Source: Melanocharis versteri
Lineage: Eukaryota; Chordata; Aves; Passeriformes; Melanocharitidae
DNA: 64,000 nucleotides
Reading direction: 5' to 3'
NCBI GenBank assembly: GCA_013397845.1
Contig: VZTG01000482.1
Span: 248,001 to 312,000, forward strand
Position numbers and translations under genes: made by a program. Positions 27,401 through 34,200 of this stretch are shown piece after piece; position 1 is the stretch's first letter, and every line of letters begins with the position of its first letter. The notes below the pieces were generated by a model, which was not told where the DNA came from, did not search any database, and worked only from the letters and a program-made list of their open reading frames with translations.

Positions 27401-30400
27401 CGTGCCGCAGTTAACTTCAGTACTATAAATCATTAGAACAGAAGCATGACCCATTTCTAACAATTTTGGTTTTTTTCACCCTGTGGCGGGTCCCAGGTAC
27501 AACCTCATGTTGCGCTGTTGGAAGCAGGAACCTGATAAAAGACCAACATTTACTGAGATCAGCAAGGAACTAGAGAAAATGATGGTGAAGAGTAGGGTAA
27601 GTGTGGAAAACATTGATTTTGAAACTTTTTGTGGTCATCTGAGTTTGAATGTACAGAAATAATTACTATTTTATTTTAAAGCAGAGAAACTTATTTTTCA
27701 TAAAATATTGAAGCATTTACATATTTAGTTCCTTCCACATGCATCCAGATTTTTGAAAGCAGTACTACCTCTTCTAATGGCTTTGGTGACTTCTGCCCAA
27801 AATGTGGAGGGATTATTCTTAACTTGTCTATTTTCTTCAAATTATAGTAATAATTTAAAACTGTTGTGAAAAAATTGCTCCTAAATTCTACTCCTGAATA
27901 AATAACCTTGGAGAGCCAGAACTAGAAGAATGTAGTGTTTCATGCATTTTAAATTAGTTGAAAATGCTTCACATGCATTTTTTTTGCATCAAAGCAATTC
28001 AGCAACATAAATAAAAAACAATGAACTCTGATCAGTGACCTAAATATTTAGTTTTAGGACATCAACGAAAGCTTTCTTTGGCAATATTTACATAGTTATT
28101 TTATGCATTGTTGTGTAATAGCTTTTGTAAAATGATTATGAGATCTGAGTACCTTGTCCTTTAAACATGCATATATATCTCCATATATATATTTCAGTCA
28201 TACCAGAAGACAGGCATACCAGAAGCTGAAGGTCAAACAAATCAGTTAGGACAGCTCTTCAATTTGCTGCGTGTTTGGCTGATGTGCAGAATTAAGTAGG
28301 GGAAGTATTTCTGTGTCTCTTGCAGGGGCAGTATTCAGGCAAATCAGATGCTTCCAGAGCTGCTGTGGCTGCTGGAAAGCAGAGCCTCCTCAGGGGCCAG
28401 AGAAAGATAAATGCAGTGTGTCTGTAGTTCCTTGTTGTAAAGAAAGCAGGTGCACACTTATCCTTTGTACCCAAACAGCAACACTGCCACGTGCATTAAC
28501 ACAGCTTTTTGTGTATTGATTTCTCAGGACTACTTAGACCTTGCAGCTTCCACGCCCTCTGATTCCTTACTGTATGATGATGGGCTCTCAGAAGAGGAGA
28601 CACCTCTCGTGGACTGTAATAATGCTCCCCTCCCTCGAACCCTCCCTTCCACATGGATTGAAAACAAACTCTATGGTAGAATTTCACATGCATTTACTAG
28701 ATTCTAGCAACACACAAAAAAAAAGTTGATTTTTCTTCTGCACTGTTCTCAGACTCTGTAACCCCATTACAGTGTTTCTTGTCTGAATGAAGCCAATCAA
28801 AATTTGCTTGGAAGCTTCTTTTGGGTTTTTTTTTGTTTGTTTGTTTGTTTGTTTTTTCTTTTGGTAAATGTCAAAGTTTGCATCAGGATCATCCTTTAGT
28901 CATTTTGCAGCTGTGTCTAAAATAAACATTTTTAAAAGGATGTGAAAATAAGTAAAATGACTAGATATCATACAGTAAAAGCAAAAAAAAGATCAGGGAA
29001 GTATTCTCAGGGGAAATATAAAATGCTAATGAGTATCTAATTCAACTATCCTGTTGGGGGAGGCTACAACATTTAAAATATGTTAGATTCTGCACCTCTA
29101 ATTTAAGCAATAGACTTTTTTTTTAAATACTGTTTTTTGCCATAACTCACTGATAGGACTCATCTGCAACTTTTTCATTTATTAAGAAGGATATCTAAAT
29201 TTCAGCTGCTGTTAGTACATTTTGGATCTATAAGCTGAAATGTATTTAATGTATCATAGGATGAAAACAGATTATTATATACAGAAGGTAGAAATACTGT
29301 ATATAAATATTATATACAGATTAAACTGACATGTAAAATCCTTTGAAAACTTAATTAACAATGGGCATTTTGAAAATACACTCAGCTGTTTTCACGTCCT
29401 TTGATTTGTTATGAACATGTTAGTAGTAAACCTCGACTGAATGATGTAGCAAGTGTTTTTAAAAAGAACATATGCTTTCATATTGTGATGGTGAGATGGA
29501 CAGTAAAAATGGTTCTTGCCAAAACTCCTATATTTTGTCTTCTGATTAAATATTCTACATGGTTTTAGATACGTACTAACATCACAGATACTTTTTTCAT
29601 TCTTCAAGCAGTATGACTTTTGAAAAGTTGGATCTTTTAGTTTAAAAGTTGCCATTAATACATGGCTTTGGGTCTATTTTTGATCTATACCTTAGCTATT
29701 ATTTTCTTCGTTAGGTTTTCTCAACTCATGTTGATTTTGGGGCACTTAGTGGTCAGATTGTTAAAAGAATGAAGTAGCAGAAAAAAGTTGCCACAAGGTT
29801 GATGGCAGATGCTGAATGCTTAATAAGCAACAGAATCAGATTTCTGGTTTTGAAAATCTCAACCCCGCTGTGGTTCTGTGCTTGCACAGCTGAATCAACA
29901 TGGTGCTAAGCACTCTGCATCCATTTTGGTGATCACTTGTGCCTAAACACAGAAACAATTACTGCACTCAATGCAAATAATTACAGGCCTGAAAGACAAC
30001 TTTAAATGCTGAATCAAGACCGGAGTGCTCAGCACTTTGTTGGACTTTACTCAGTTGTGCTCTTGGGATTTCCTGAAATTAAGCAGGGGATCCCTGGTGG
30101 GGGTGTGAAAATGTCCCGAGAACCTCAGTGAAGCCAAAGGAAAAGCGCCCATTTAAGTAAATGGAAATACTCTATCACTGAAATGGACTTTGGATCCTGT
30201 CCCAAATAGGTTTATTAATTCTTGGAGCATTTCCTGTACAGCAAGAACTTTCTCTTGCAAAGCAATATGTTGCTACATGATTGTTAAAATATAAAATTAT
30301 GGAAAGTTGGAGGCTTATGAGAAAAACAATTCTTAGCTTTTTATTATGCACATGTGCGTGCATGCACACAATTTTTTATTGAGTAAGCACTTTAATTTAG

Positions 30401-30746
30401 CCAGGGTTTTTGCCTGCATCTGAATTTGTGCTTCAGGGATTTCAAAACATTGTTTATATTAATTGATTTGGGACAAAATCCAGTGGACTGGCTTAAAGTA
30501 TTGAAGGGAGTTTTGCCAAGGGCCTTACTGTCTGCACATGAAGTTATGGTTCTTCAGTGCAGAAAAAATTATCTGTTTTCATTTTTAGGCATGTCATACC
30601 CGAACTGGCCTGAGGAGAGCCCCGTTCCACTCACAAGATTCGATGGCACTAACTCTGTGTTTTCAAGATATGCAAATGATAGTGTATATGCTAACTGGAT
30701 GGTTTCACACTCAGCGGCAAAATTTATGGACAAGTTTGATAGCTAA
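138..30746 (+). CDS. RET: RET receptor tyrosine kinase, exons 3-20 (gene-level span, 5' partial)
   Basis: RET is the signalling receptor for GDNF-family ligands, which bind it through GFRalpha co-receptors; it acts at the surface of neural crest, enteric neuron and kidney cells. Eighteen exons join in one frame: 138-425, 905-1146, 2199-2400, 2867-3066, 7322-7580, 8743-8868, 9672-9782, 12352-12471, 13142-13398, 14535-14682, 17862-17969, 19429-19643, 19741-19863, 21494-21564, 25442-25579, 27497-27596, 28528-28675 and 30589-30746. They give 1003 complete codons. The human protein (1114 residues) would give 1001 over the same exons; the two extra codons are in exon 5. All introns are GT-AG, from 97 bp (intron 14) to 4255 bp (intron 6). 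The signal peptide and first cadherin-like domain (exons 1-2) are upstream of the window. Exon numbers and comparisons use human RET recalled from memory, not a run alignment. Confidence 0.98.
905..1146 (+). CDS. RET: RET exon 4 (cadherin-like domains 2/3)
   Basis: The exon is 242 nt, as in human, and runs from an acceptor at 903-904 to the donor gtaatg. It carries the cadherin-type Ca2+-binding signatures LDREERE and DEDDSPPF, which bridge domains 2 and 3, plus the conserved YELIAKCTV strand. It ends on complete codons (phase 0) with VVEFNRKE. A 140-codon open frame on the opposite strand is a shadow of this exon. Confidence 0.96.
2199..2400 (+). CDS. RET: RET exon 5 (cadherin-like domain 3)
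   Basis: This exon is 202 nt against 196 nt in human, so two extra in-frame codons; it is the only exon whose length differs. It starts in phase 0 after the acceptor at 2197-2198 and ends in phase 1 before gtaagg. It encodes the DAD Ca2+-site motif (VYDADTTP), the strongly conserved TFRVEH segment and an NGS sequon. Confidence 0.95.
2867..3066 (+). CDS. RET: RET exon 6 (cadherin-like domains 3/4)
   Basis: The exon is 200 nt, as in human. The first two bases complete the codon split after exon 5. It encodes the VLVNDTEF segment, equivalent to human VLVNDSDF, and the [11 protein letters not shown] strand with an N-glycosylation sequon. It ends in phase 0 with RFAQ before the donor gtaaga. Confidence 0.96.
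3067..7321 (+). other. RET: RET intron 6 (4255 bp), no supported gene
   Basis: This is the largest intron in the window. Most of it is AT-rich and featureless. It holds a 194-codon open frame at 5411-5995 discussed under findings, but I recognise no protein family in it. No interspersed element could be recognised by eye. Confidence 0.7.
7322..7580 (+). CDS. RET: RET exon 7 (cadherin-like domain 4)
   Basis: The exon is 259 nt, as in human. It begins with IGKICIENC, equivalent to human IGKVCVENC, and contains VNITYKLL, the [14 protein letters not shown] segment (human LFVNDTKALRRPKC) and a YTVQATD strand. It completes cadherin-like domain 4 and leads into the cysteine-rich domain. The donor is a strong gtaagt and the exon ends in phase 1. 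Confidence 0.96.
7909..7964. repeat. Compound GGGT/GT/CTGT microsatellite in RET intron 7
   Basis: A G run is followed by GGGT units, then (GT)n, then (CTGT)n. It is a simple-sequence tract about 300 bp after exon 7 and probably varies in length between individuals. Confidence 0.88.
8743..8868 (+). CDS. RET: RET exon 8 (cysteine-rich domain start)
   Basis: The exon is 126 nt, as in human. It encodes the first part of the cysteine-rich domain, with the pattern CPDSC then CEECGGLG and GRCQWRQG, very close to human [13 protein letters not shown] and GRCEWRQG. The cysteine spacing is kept. It ends in phase 1 before gtatgt. Confidence 0.96.
9672..9782 (+). CDS. RET: RET exon 9 (cysteine-rich domain)
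   Basis: The exon is 111 nt, as in human. It encodes [12 protein letters not shown], then [13 protein letters not shown] and CPQDC, keeping all the cysteines of this segment and an NYS glycosylation sequon at the position of human NFS. It is phase 1 at both ends; the donor is gtaggg. Confidence 0.95.
12352..12471 (+). CDS. RET: RET exon 10 (cysteine-rich domain, MEN2-type cysteines)
   Basis: The exon is 120 nt, as in human. It encodes GNIIGGH and then CYCF and CYC, the four cysteines equivalent to human C609, C611, C618 and C620, whose mutation causes MEN2A or familial medullary thyroid carcinoma in people. The gap between the second and third cysteine is one residue shorter than in human, balanced by an extra residue upstream. 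The donor is gtaagt. Confidence 0.95.
12567..12644. repeat. 39-bp tandem duplication in RET intron 10
   Basis: Two copies of a 39-bp unit, 12567-12605 and 12606-12644, follow each other directly and look identical by eye. The unit begins atctttggtcagaggctg. It lies about 100 bp after the exon 10 donor. Confidence 0.93.
13142..13398 (+). CDS. RET: RET exon 11 (last CRD cysteines, transmembrane, juxtamembrane)
   Basis: The exon is 257 nt, as in human. It starts with the EQLCDEVC segment, whose two cysteines match human C630 and C634. A hydrophobic helix follows (from about [10 protein letters not shown] to SYYC), then the basic stop-transfer HRYHK, and then the juxtamembrane segment with EMTFRRP and [22 protein letters not shown] is the PKA-type serine site (human S696). 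The exon ends KIP in phase 0, where human has KIL. Confidence 0.97.
14535..14682 (+). CDS. RET: RET exon 12 (kinase N-lobe, glycine loop, catalytic lysine)
   Basis: The exon is 148 nt, as in human. It encodes the start of the tyrosine kinase: [16 protein letters not shown], the glycine-rich loop LGEGEFGKV and the VAVKML lysine (human K758), which anchors ATP phosphates. It ends in phase 1 before gtacct. Reading on into the intron gives an open frame to about 14834, most likely chance. Confidence 0.98.
14683..17861 (+). other. RET: RET intron 12 (3179 bp)
   Basis: The intron is AT-rich and has no supported gene. Its one clear structure is a 35-bp tandem duplication at 17602-17671, close to the exon 13 acceptor. 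Confidence 0.7.
17602..17671. repeat. 35-bp tandem duplication in RET intron 12
   Basis: The unit at 17602-17636 is repeated directly at 17637-17671 with no difference seen by eye. Each unit holds an internal (CAG)n-like run. The pair lies about 190 bp upstream of exon 13. Confidence 0.93.
17862..17969 (+). CDS. RET: RET exon 13 (kinase alphaC helix)
   Basis: The exon is 108 nt, as in human. It encodes [15 protein letters not shown], which holds the alphaC glutamate that pairs with the exon 12 lysine, then [19 protein letters not shown], nearly identical to human. It is phase 1 at both ends; the donor is gtaaat. Confidence 0.97.
19429..19643 (+). CDS. RET: RET exon 14 (hinge, kinase insert)
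   Basis: The exon is 215 nt, as in human. It encodes the hinge [11 protein letters not shown], with the gatekeeper valine of human V804 conserved, then the kinase insert ([24 protein letters not shown]) and [16 protein letters not shown]. It ends in phase 0 before gtaggg. The next intron is only 97 bp. Confidence 0.97.
19741..19863 (+). CDS. RET: RET exon 15 (catalytic loop, DFG, activation loop)
   Basis: The exon is 123 nt, as in human. It carries the catalytic loop HRDLAARN, the Mg2+-binding DFG in [10 protein letters not shown], and the activation-loop segment [11 protein letters not shown] with the tyrosines equivalent to human Y900 and Y905. The final residue before the donor gtacag is Lys where human has Gln. 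Confidence 0.98.
21494..21564 (+). CDS. RET: RET exon 16 (P+1 loop)
   Basis: The exon is 71 nt, as in human. It encodes [18 protein letters not shown] and TTQSDV. The methionine in VKWMAIES is the position of human M918, whose change to threonine causes MEN2B; it is Met here. The exon ends in phase 2 before gtaagt. Confidence 0.98.
21565..25441 (+). other. RET: RET intron 16 (3877 bp), nothing gene-like
   Basis: No exon, RNA gene or recognisable mobile element was found. The stretch around 22890-23330 is richer in GC than its surroundings and open in two overlapping + frames, but neither reading resembles a protein I know. Confidence 0.65.
25442..25579 (+). CDS. RET: RET exon 17 (kinase C-lobe)
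   Basis: The exon is 138 nt, as in human. It encodes [20 protein letters not shown] and then [10 protein letters not shown] and [11 protein letters not shown], the alphaF to alphaG region of the kinase C-lobe. It ends in phase 2, splitting the ATG of the following methionine codon across the intron. Confidence 0.97.
27497..27596 (+). CDS. RET: RET exon 18 (kinase C-lobe end)
   Basis: The exon is 100 nt, as in human. It encodes [16 protein letters not shown] and [14 protein letters not shown], the conserved CW...RP motif and final helices of the kinase. It restores phase 0 and ends at a consensus donor gtaagt. Confidence 0.97.
28528..28675 (+). CDS. RET: RET exon 19 (tail with docking tyrosines)
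   Basis: The exon is 148 nt, as in human. It encodes [14 protein letters not shown], with the PLCgamma docking tyrosine of human Y1015, then [20 protein letters not shown] and WIENKLYG, with the multi-adaptor docking tyrosine of human Y1062. The donor gtagaa is a weak match to consensus, which fits its alternative use: spliced to exon 20 it gives RET51, read through it gives RET9. Confidence 0.98.
28676..28707 (+). CDS. RET: RET9 alternative C-terminus (exon 19 read-through)
   Basis: If the exon 19 donor is not used, the frame continues for nine codons after the Tyr-Gly of NKLYG and stops at TAG (28705-28707). The nine residues are RISHAFTRF, identical to the human RET9 tail as I know it. 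Conservation of all nine codons in intronic sequence argues that the short isoform is real in this species. A poly(A) signal AATAAA lies about 215 bp downstream. Confidence 0.9.
28826..28857. repeat. T-rich (TTTG)n microsatellite in RET intron 19
   Basis: A run of T is followed by about five TTTG units and more T. It lies between the RET9 stop and the AATAAA at 28921. Confidence 0.85.
28921..28926 (+). promoter_or_regulatory. RET: Candidate poly(A) signal for the RET9 transcript
   Basis: A canonical AATAAA lies in intron 19, 214 bp after the RET9 stop. A RET9 mRNA needs a 3' end within this intron, so the position is plausible. Use is inferred, not shown. Confidence 0.4.
30589..30746 (+). 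CDS. RET: RET exon 20, RET51 C-terminus
   Basis: After the acceptor at 30587-30588, this exon completes the split glycine codon and encodes the long RET51 tail: [16 protein letters not shown], then NDSVYANWM, with the GRB2-docking tyrosine of human Y1096, and finally [10 protein letters not shown] before TAA at 30744-30746. The tail length equals the human one. The mRNA 3' end could not be placed: there is no AATAAA or ATTAAA between the stop and the CR1 element. Confidence 0.97.
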
Positions 30747-31579
30747 AATTTTCTTTGTGAAAGGTAATGGACTCCTGAGGAGAACAAGGAGGCAAAGAGT
30801 GGGAAGTCCATTGGCTCGTTCTTTGTACAATCAACAGCTAACTTTTAAATTGGCAAATCCCTTTATTGGTAGTTTTTAAAGTGTGTTATTTATGCTGAAG
30901 ACTATAATTGGTACTCTCCCCTTTCAGAAAACATATCAAGCTGGATAAGAGTTGTAGTTCCAGTACTTCTTCCTAGGTTGCCATTTTGCGTATGGTTCCA
31001 TTTGGCAACTTCTTAGTGCAAATGGCCTTGCACTTCATCCTCGGTGTTTTTTAGACTAACCATCCTCTGTATTCAGCTTTCTGGGATGGTAAAATGTACT
31101 TGAACTGCTACTTTTCTAGTGGCTGTTAGCATACAACCACTTCATCTAAGCAGGAAGCACAAACAATCTGTAGAAGGGAGGAGGGAAAACAGGCTCCCAG
31201 ATTACTGAGCTTGCTATCAAATGACAAGTGTTAGGATGATGTTGGCACTAACAAAGCCAGTATCTTGGTTTGGAAGCAAACATTTAGTAACTCAATAGAG
31301 GACTTGAGATTCAACATTTGAAGTCTTGTAAAATGTATTGTCTTGTCTTAATGAGAAGAGAATTTGTTTTATTAGTCTTAACTTCTCTTACCTTTAGCAC
31401 AATGGAGATAAATTTGATACAAGATAAGCTGTATAGACTGATGGCAATCAAGAGTGTTCGTCTGACACATTTATTTTCCATCACCCACATATTAGTAATG
31501 TTAAAACACACAGTCTTGTACAATCATAGTTTCTTTTATGAGTTAAAAATAGGCTATACAGGATTTTTAGACTGAATTT
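30747..31579 (+). other. RET: RET51 3' UTR / 3' flank
   Basis: The 830 bp after the RET51 stop are probably at least partly 3' UTR. No further coding segment, AATAAA or ATTAAA was found before the CR1 element begins. Confidence 0.5.
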
Positions 31580-31928
31580 ATAGAATAGAATAGTAACATC
31601 ATATAATGGTTTGTGTTGGAAAGGAACTTGAAGGTCATCTAGTTCCAACTCTCCACCCCTCTTTCCACTCCTCCACTGTGGGGAAGGACACCTTCCACTA
31701 AACCAGGTTGCTCAAATTCCCATCCAACCTGGGCTTGAACGCTGCCAGGAATGTGGCATCCACAACTTCCCTGGGCAACCAGTACCTCACCAGCCTCACA
31801 GTAAAGAATTTCTTCTTAATATCTGACCTAAATCTGCCTTCTTTCAGTTTAAAGCCATTCCCTTTATCCTAACATTACATGCCCCTACAAAAAACTCCCT
31901 GTCCAGCTTTCCTGTAGGCTTCCTTTAG

Positions 31929-32811
31929 CTACTGAAAGGCTGCTCTAAGGTCTCCCCAGAGCCTTCTCTCCTCCAGGCTGAACAGCCCAAACTCTCTCAG
32001 CCTGTCTTCATAGGAGAGGTGCTCAGCCCTCTGATGGTCTTTGTGACCCTTGTCTGGACTCCCTCCAACAGGTTCCATGAACTCATGCTGGGGACCCCAG
32101 AGCTGATGCAGCACACTGAGTAGGGTCTCACAAGAATAGAGTAGATGGGAGAAACCCCTCATTGACCTGCTGCCCACGCTGGTTTTGATGTAGCCTGGCA
32201 TACAGTTGGCTTGTTGGGCTGTGAAAACACATTGCCTGATCATGTTGAGCATCTCATCAATCAAAACCCCCAGGTCCTTTTTCCCAGGGCTGCTCTCAAT
32301 CCATTCTCCACCCAGCCTGTGTTTGTGTTGGGATTGCCCTGACCCAGGTGCAGGACCTTGTCTTGGCCTTGTTGAACTTCCTGAGGTTTGCACAGGCCCA
32401 CCTCTCAAGCTTGTCAAAGTCCCTGTGGATGGCATCCCTTCTCTGCAGTGTGTCAGCTGCACCACAGAGNGCAGTGTGTCAGCTGCGCCACAGAGCTTGG
32501 TGTCATTGAAAAACTTGCTGAGGGTGCCCTCGATCCTGCTGTCGATGTCGCTGACAAAGGTGTGAAACAGCGCTGGGCCCAATACCGACCCCTGAGGAGT
32601 AGTACTCGTCACTGGTCTCTGCTTGGACATTGAACTGTTGACAGCAACTCTGAGTGTGACCATCCAGCCAGTTCCTTATCCACCATGTGGTCCATCCATC
32701 AAATCCATGCCTCTTCAGTTTCAAGACAAGTATGTCATGTAACACAGTGTCGAATGCTCTGCACAAGTCCAGGTAGATGGCATCAATCACTCTTCTCTTA
32801 CCCACCAGCAC
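31929..32811 (-). pseudogene. CR1 reverse transcriptase remnant
   Basis: Two overlapping minus-strand frames hold RT motifs. The frame ending at 32811 has IDAIYLDLCRAFDTV (motif A); the frame from 32663 has TTPQGSVLGPALF (motif B) and then KFFNDTKLCG where CR1 elements normally have a YADD/FADD-type motif C. A frameshift therefore separates motifs A and B, and the first catalytic aspartate of motif C is replaced by asparagine. Further left the frame shifts again near a 26-bp duplication, and EWIESSPGKKDLGVLIDEML and HLSYEDRLREFGLFSLEERR are the familiar C-terminal CR1 segments. Confidence 0.9.
32445..32496. repeat. 26-bp tandem duplication inside CR1 with an ambiguous base
   Basis: The unit at 32445-32470 is repeated at 32471-32496 with one substitution; the last base of the first copy is the single N at 32470. 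As 26 is not a multiple of three, the duplication shifts the RT frame. Confidence 0.85.
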
Positions 32812-33474
32812 CGTAATCCTGTCATAGAAGGATATTTGTAGGGTTTGCCCTTAGTGATGCCATGTGGGCTGTCACCAATCACCTTATTTTCCATATTTTG
32901 TCATCATGTTCCATGGACTTTTTCACCCCCAGGTTCCTTAAATGGTTCCAAATCTGATCTTCTCCTGTGGTGGGTGGTTCTTTATTCTCACAGTCCCTGC
33001 CTTTGCCACTGCAGCAAAGGGGCTTGTGCAAACTCAGGCCTCAGTGGCTGAAGAACTTGCTGGTGAAGACTGAAGCAAAAATGTCATTGAGTACCTCAGC
33101 TTTCTCCATGTCCCAGGTAACAAAGTCTCCCATTTCTTTCCAGAGAGGGCTCACATGTTCACCGATGTACCTGTAGAAGCTTTTTTTTTTAGCCCTTGAT
33201 GTCCTTGGCCAGATAGAATTCTATCAGGGCTTTAGCTTTCCTAACCTGATCCCTGGCTGCTTGGACAGTTTCTCTGTATTCCTCTCAGGCTATCTGTCCT
33301 TCCTATCACCCTTTTTCTGTGGGGGAAGCATAGGCTTCCTTTTTGTGTTTGAGTTTGTCCAGGAGCTCCTTGGTCATCCATGCAGGTCTCCTGACGTTTT
33401 TGCCTGACTTCCTCTGTTGCATCGCTCCTGACCTTGCAAGAGGTGATCCTTGACTATTAACCAGCTTTCTTGGG

Positions 33475-34200
33475 TCACTCTTCCCTCCAGGGCTTTATCC
33501 TATGGTACTCTACCCAGAAGATCCCTGAAGAGACCAAGGTCTGCCCTCCTGATGTCCAGGTTAGTGAGCTTGCTGTGCACTTCCTTGCTGGCCTGAGGAT
33601 CTTGAAGTTCACCATTTCATGGTCGCTGCAGCCAAGGCTGCCCTTGAGATTCACATTCCCCACCAGCCTCTTCTCATTGGAAAGAACAAGGTCCAGCAAC
33701 TCTCCTCGTTTACTCCTCTCTCACTTGGAGGAGCAAGTTATCCATGCATTCCGAGAACCTCCTGGGTTGCTCATGCCCTGCTGTGTTGTCCCTCCCATGG
33801 GTATTGGGGTAGTTGAAGTCCCCCATGAGGACCAGGGCTTGTGAACGTGAGGCAGCTCCTGTTTGTCTGTAGAGGGTCTCATCTGCTTGGTCTTCCTGGC
33901 TGGGTGGCCTTAGACCCCCACTATAATGTCACATGTCCTTGCCCTCCCTTTAATCCTGACCCATAAGCTCCTCATCCATCCCCAGTACAGCTCCAAGCAT
34001 TCCAGCTGGTCATGGACATAGAGGGTAACACTGCTTTCTCCTGTTCCCTGCCTGTCCTTCCACTCCAACACTCCTGTCATAGGAGCCATCCTACCACGTC
34101 TGATGCCAGTAAGATCAGAGCCCTGCAGATGTGCACAGTCTCCTACTGCTCTTGTTTATCTCCCATGCTACTTGCATTTGCATAAAGGCGTTTAAGTTGG
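33475..34200 (-). pseudogene. CR1 endonuclease remnant
   Basis: Minus-strand reading in several frames gives the apurinic-type endonuclease of CR1: LKRLYANASSMGDKQEQ followed by a stop (34150-34200), QLECLELYWG (about 34000), the catalytic-region motif LVLMGDFNYPN (about 33820) and LDLVLSNEKRLVGNV with GCSDHEMVNF (33600-33700), which contains the SDH motif of this fold. At least one stop and several frame changes separate the pieces. Confidence 0.88.
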
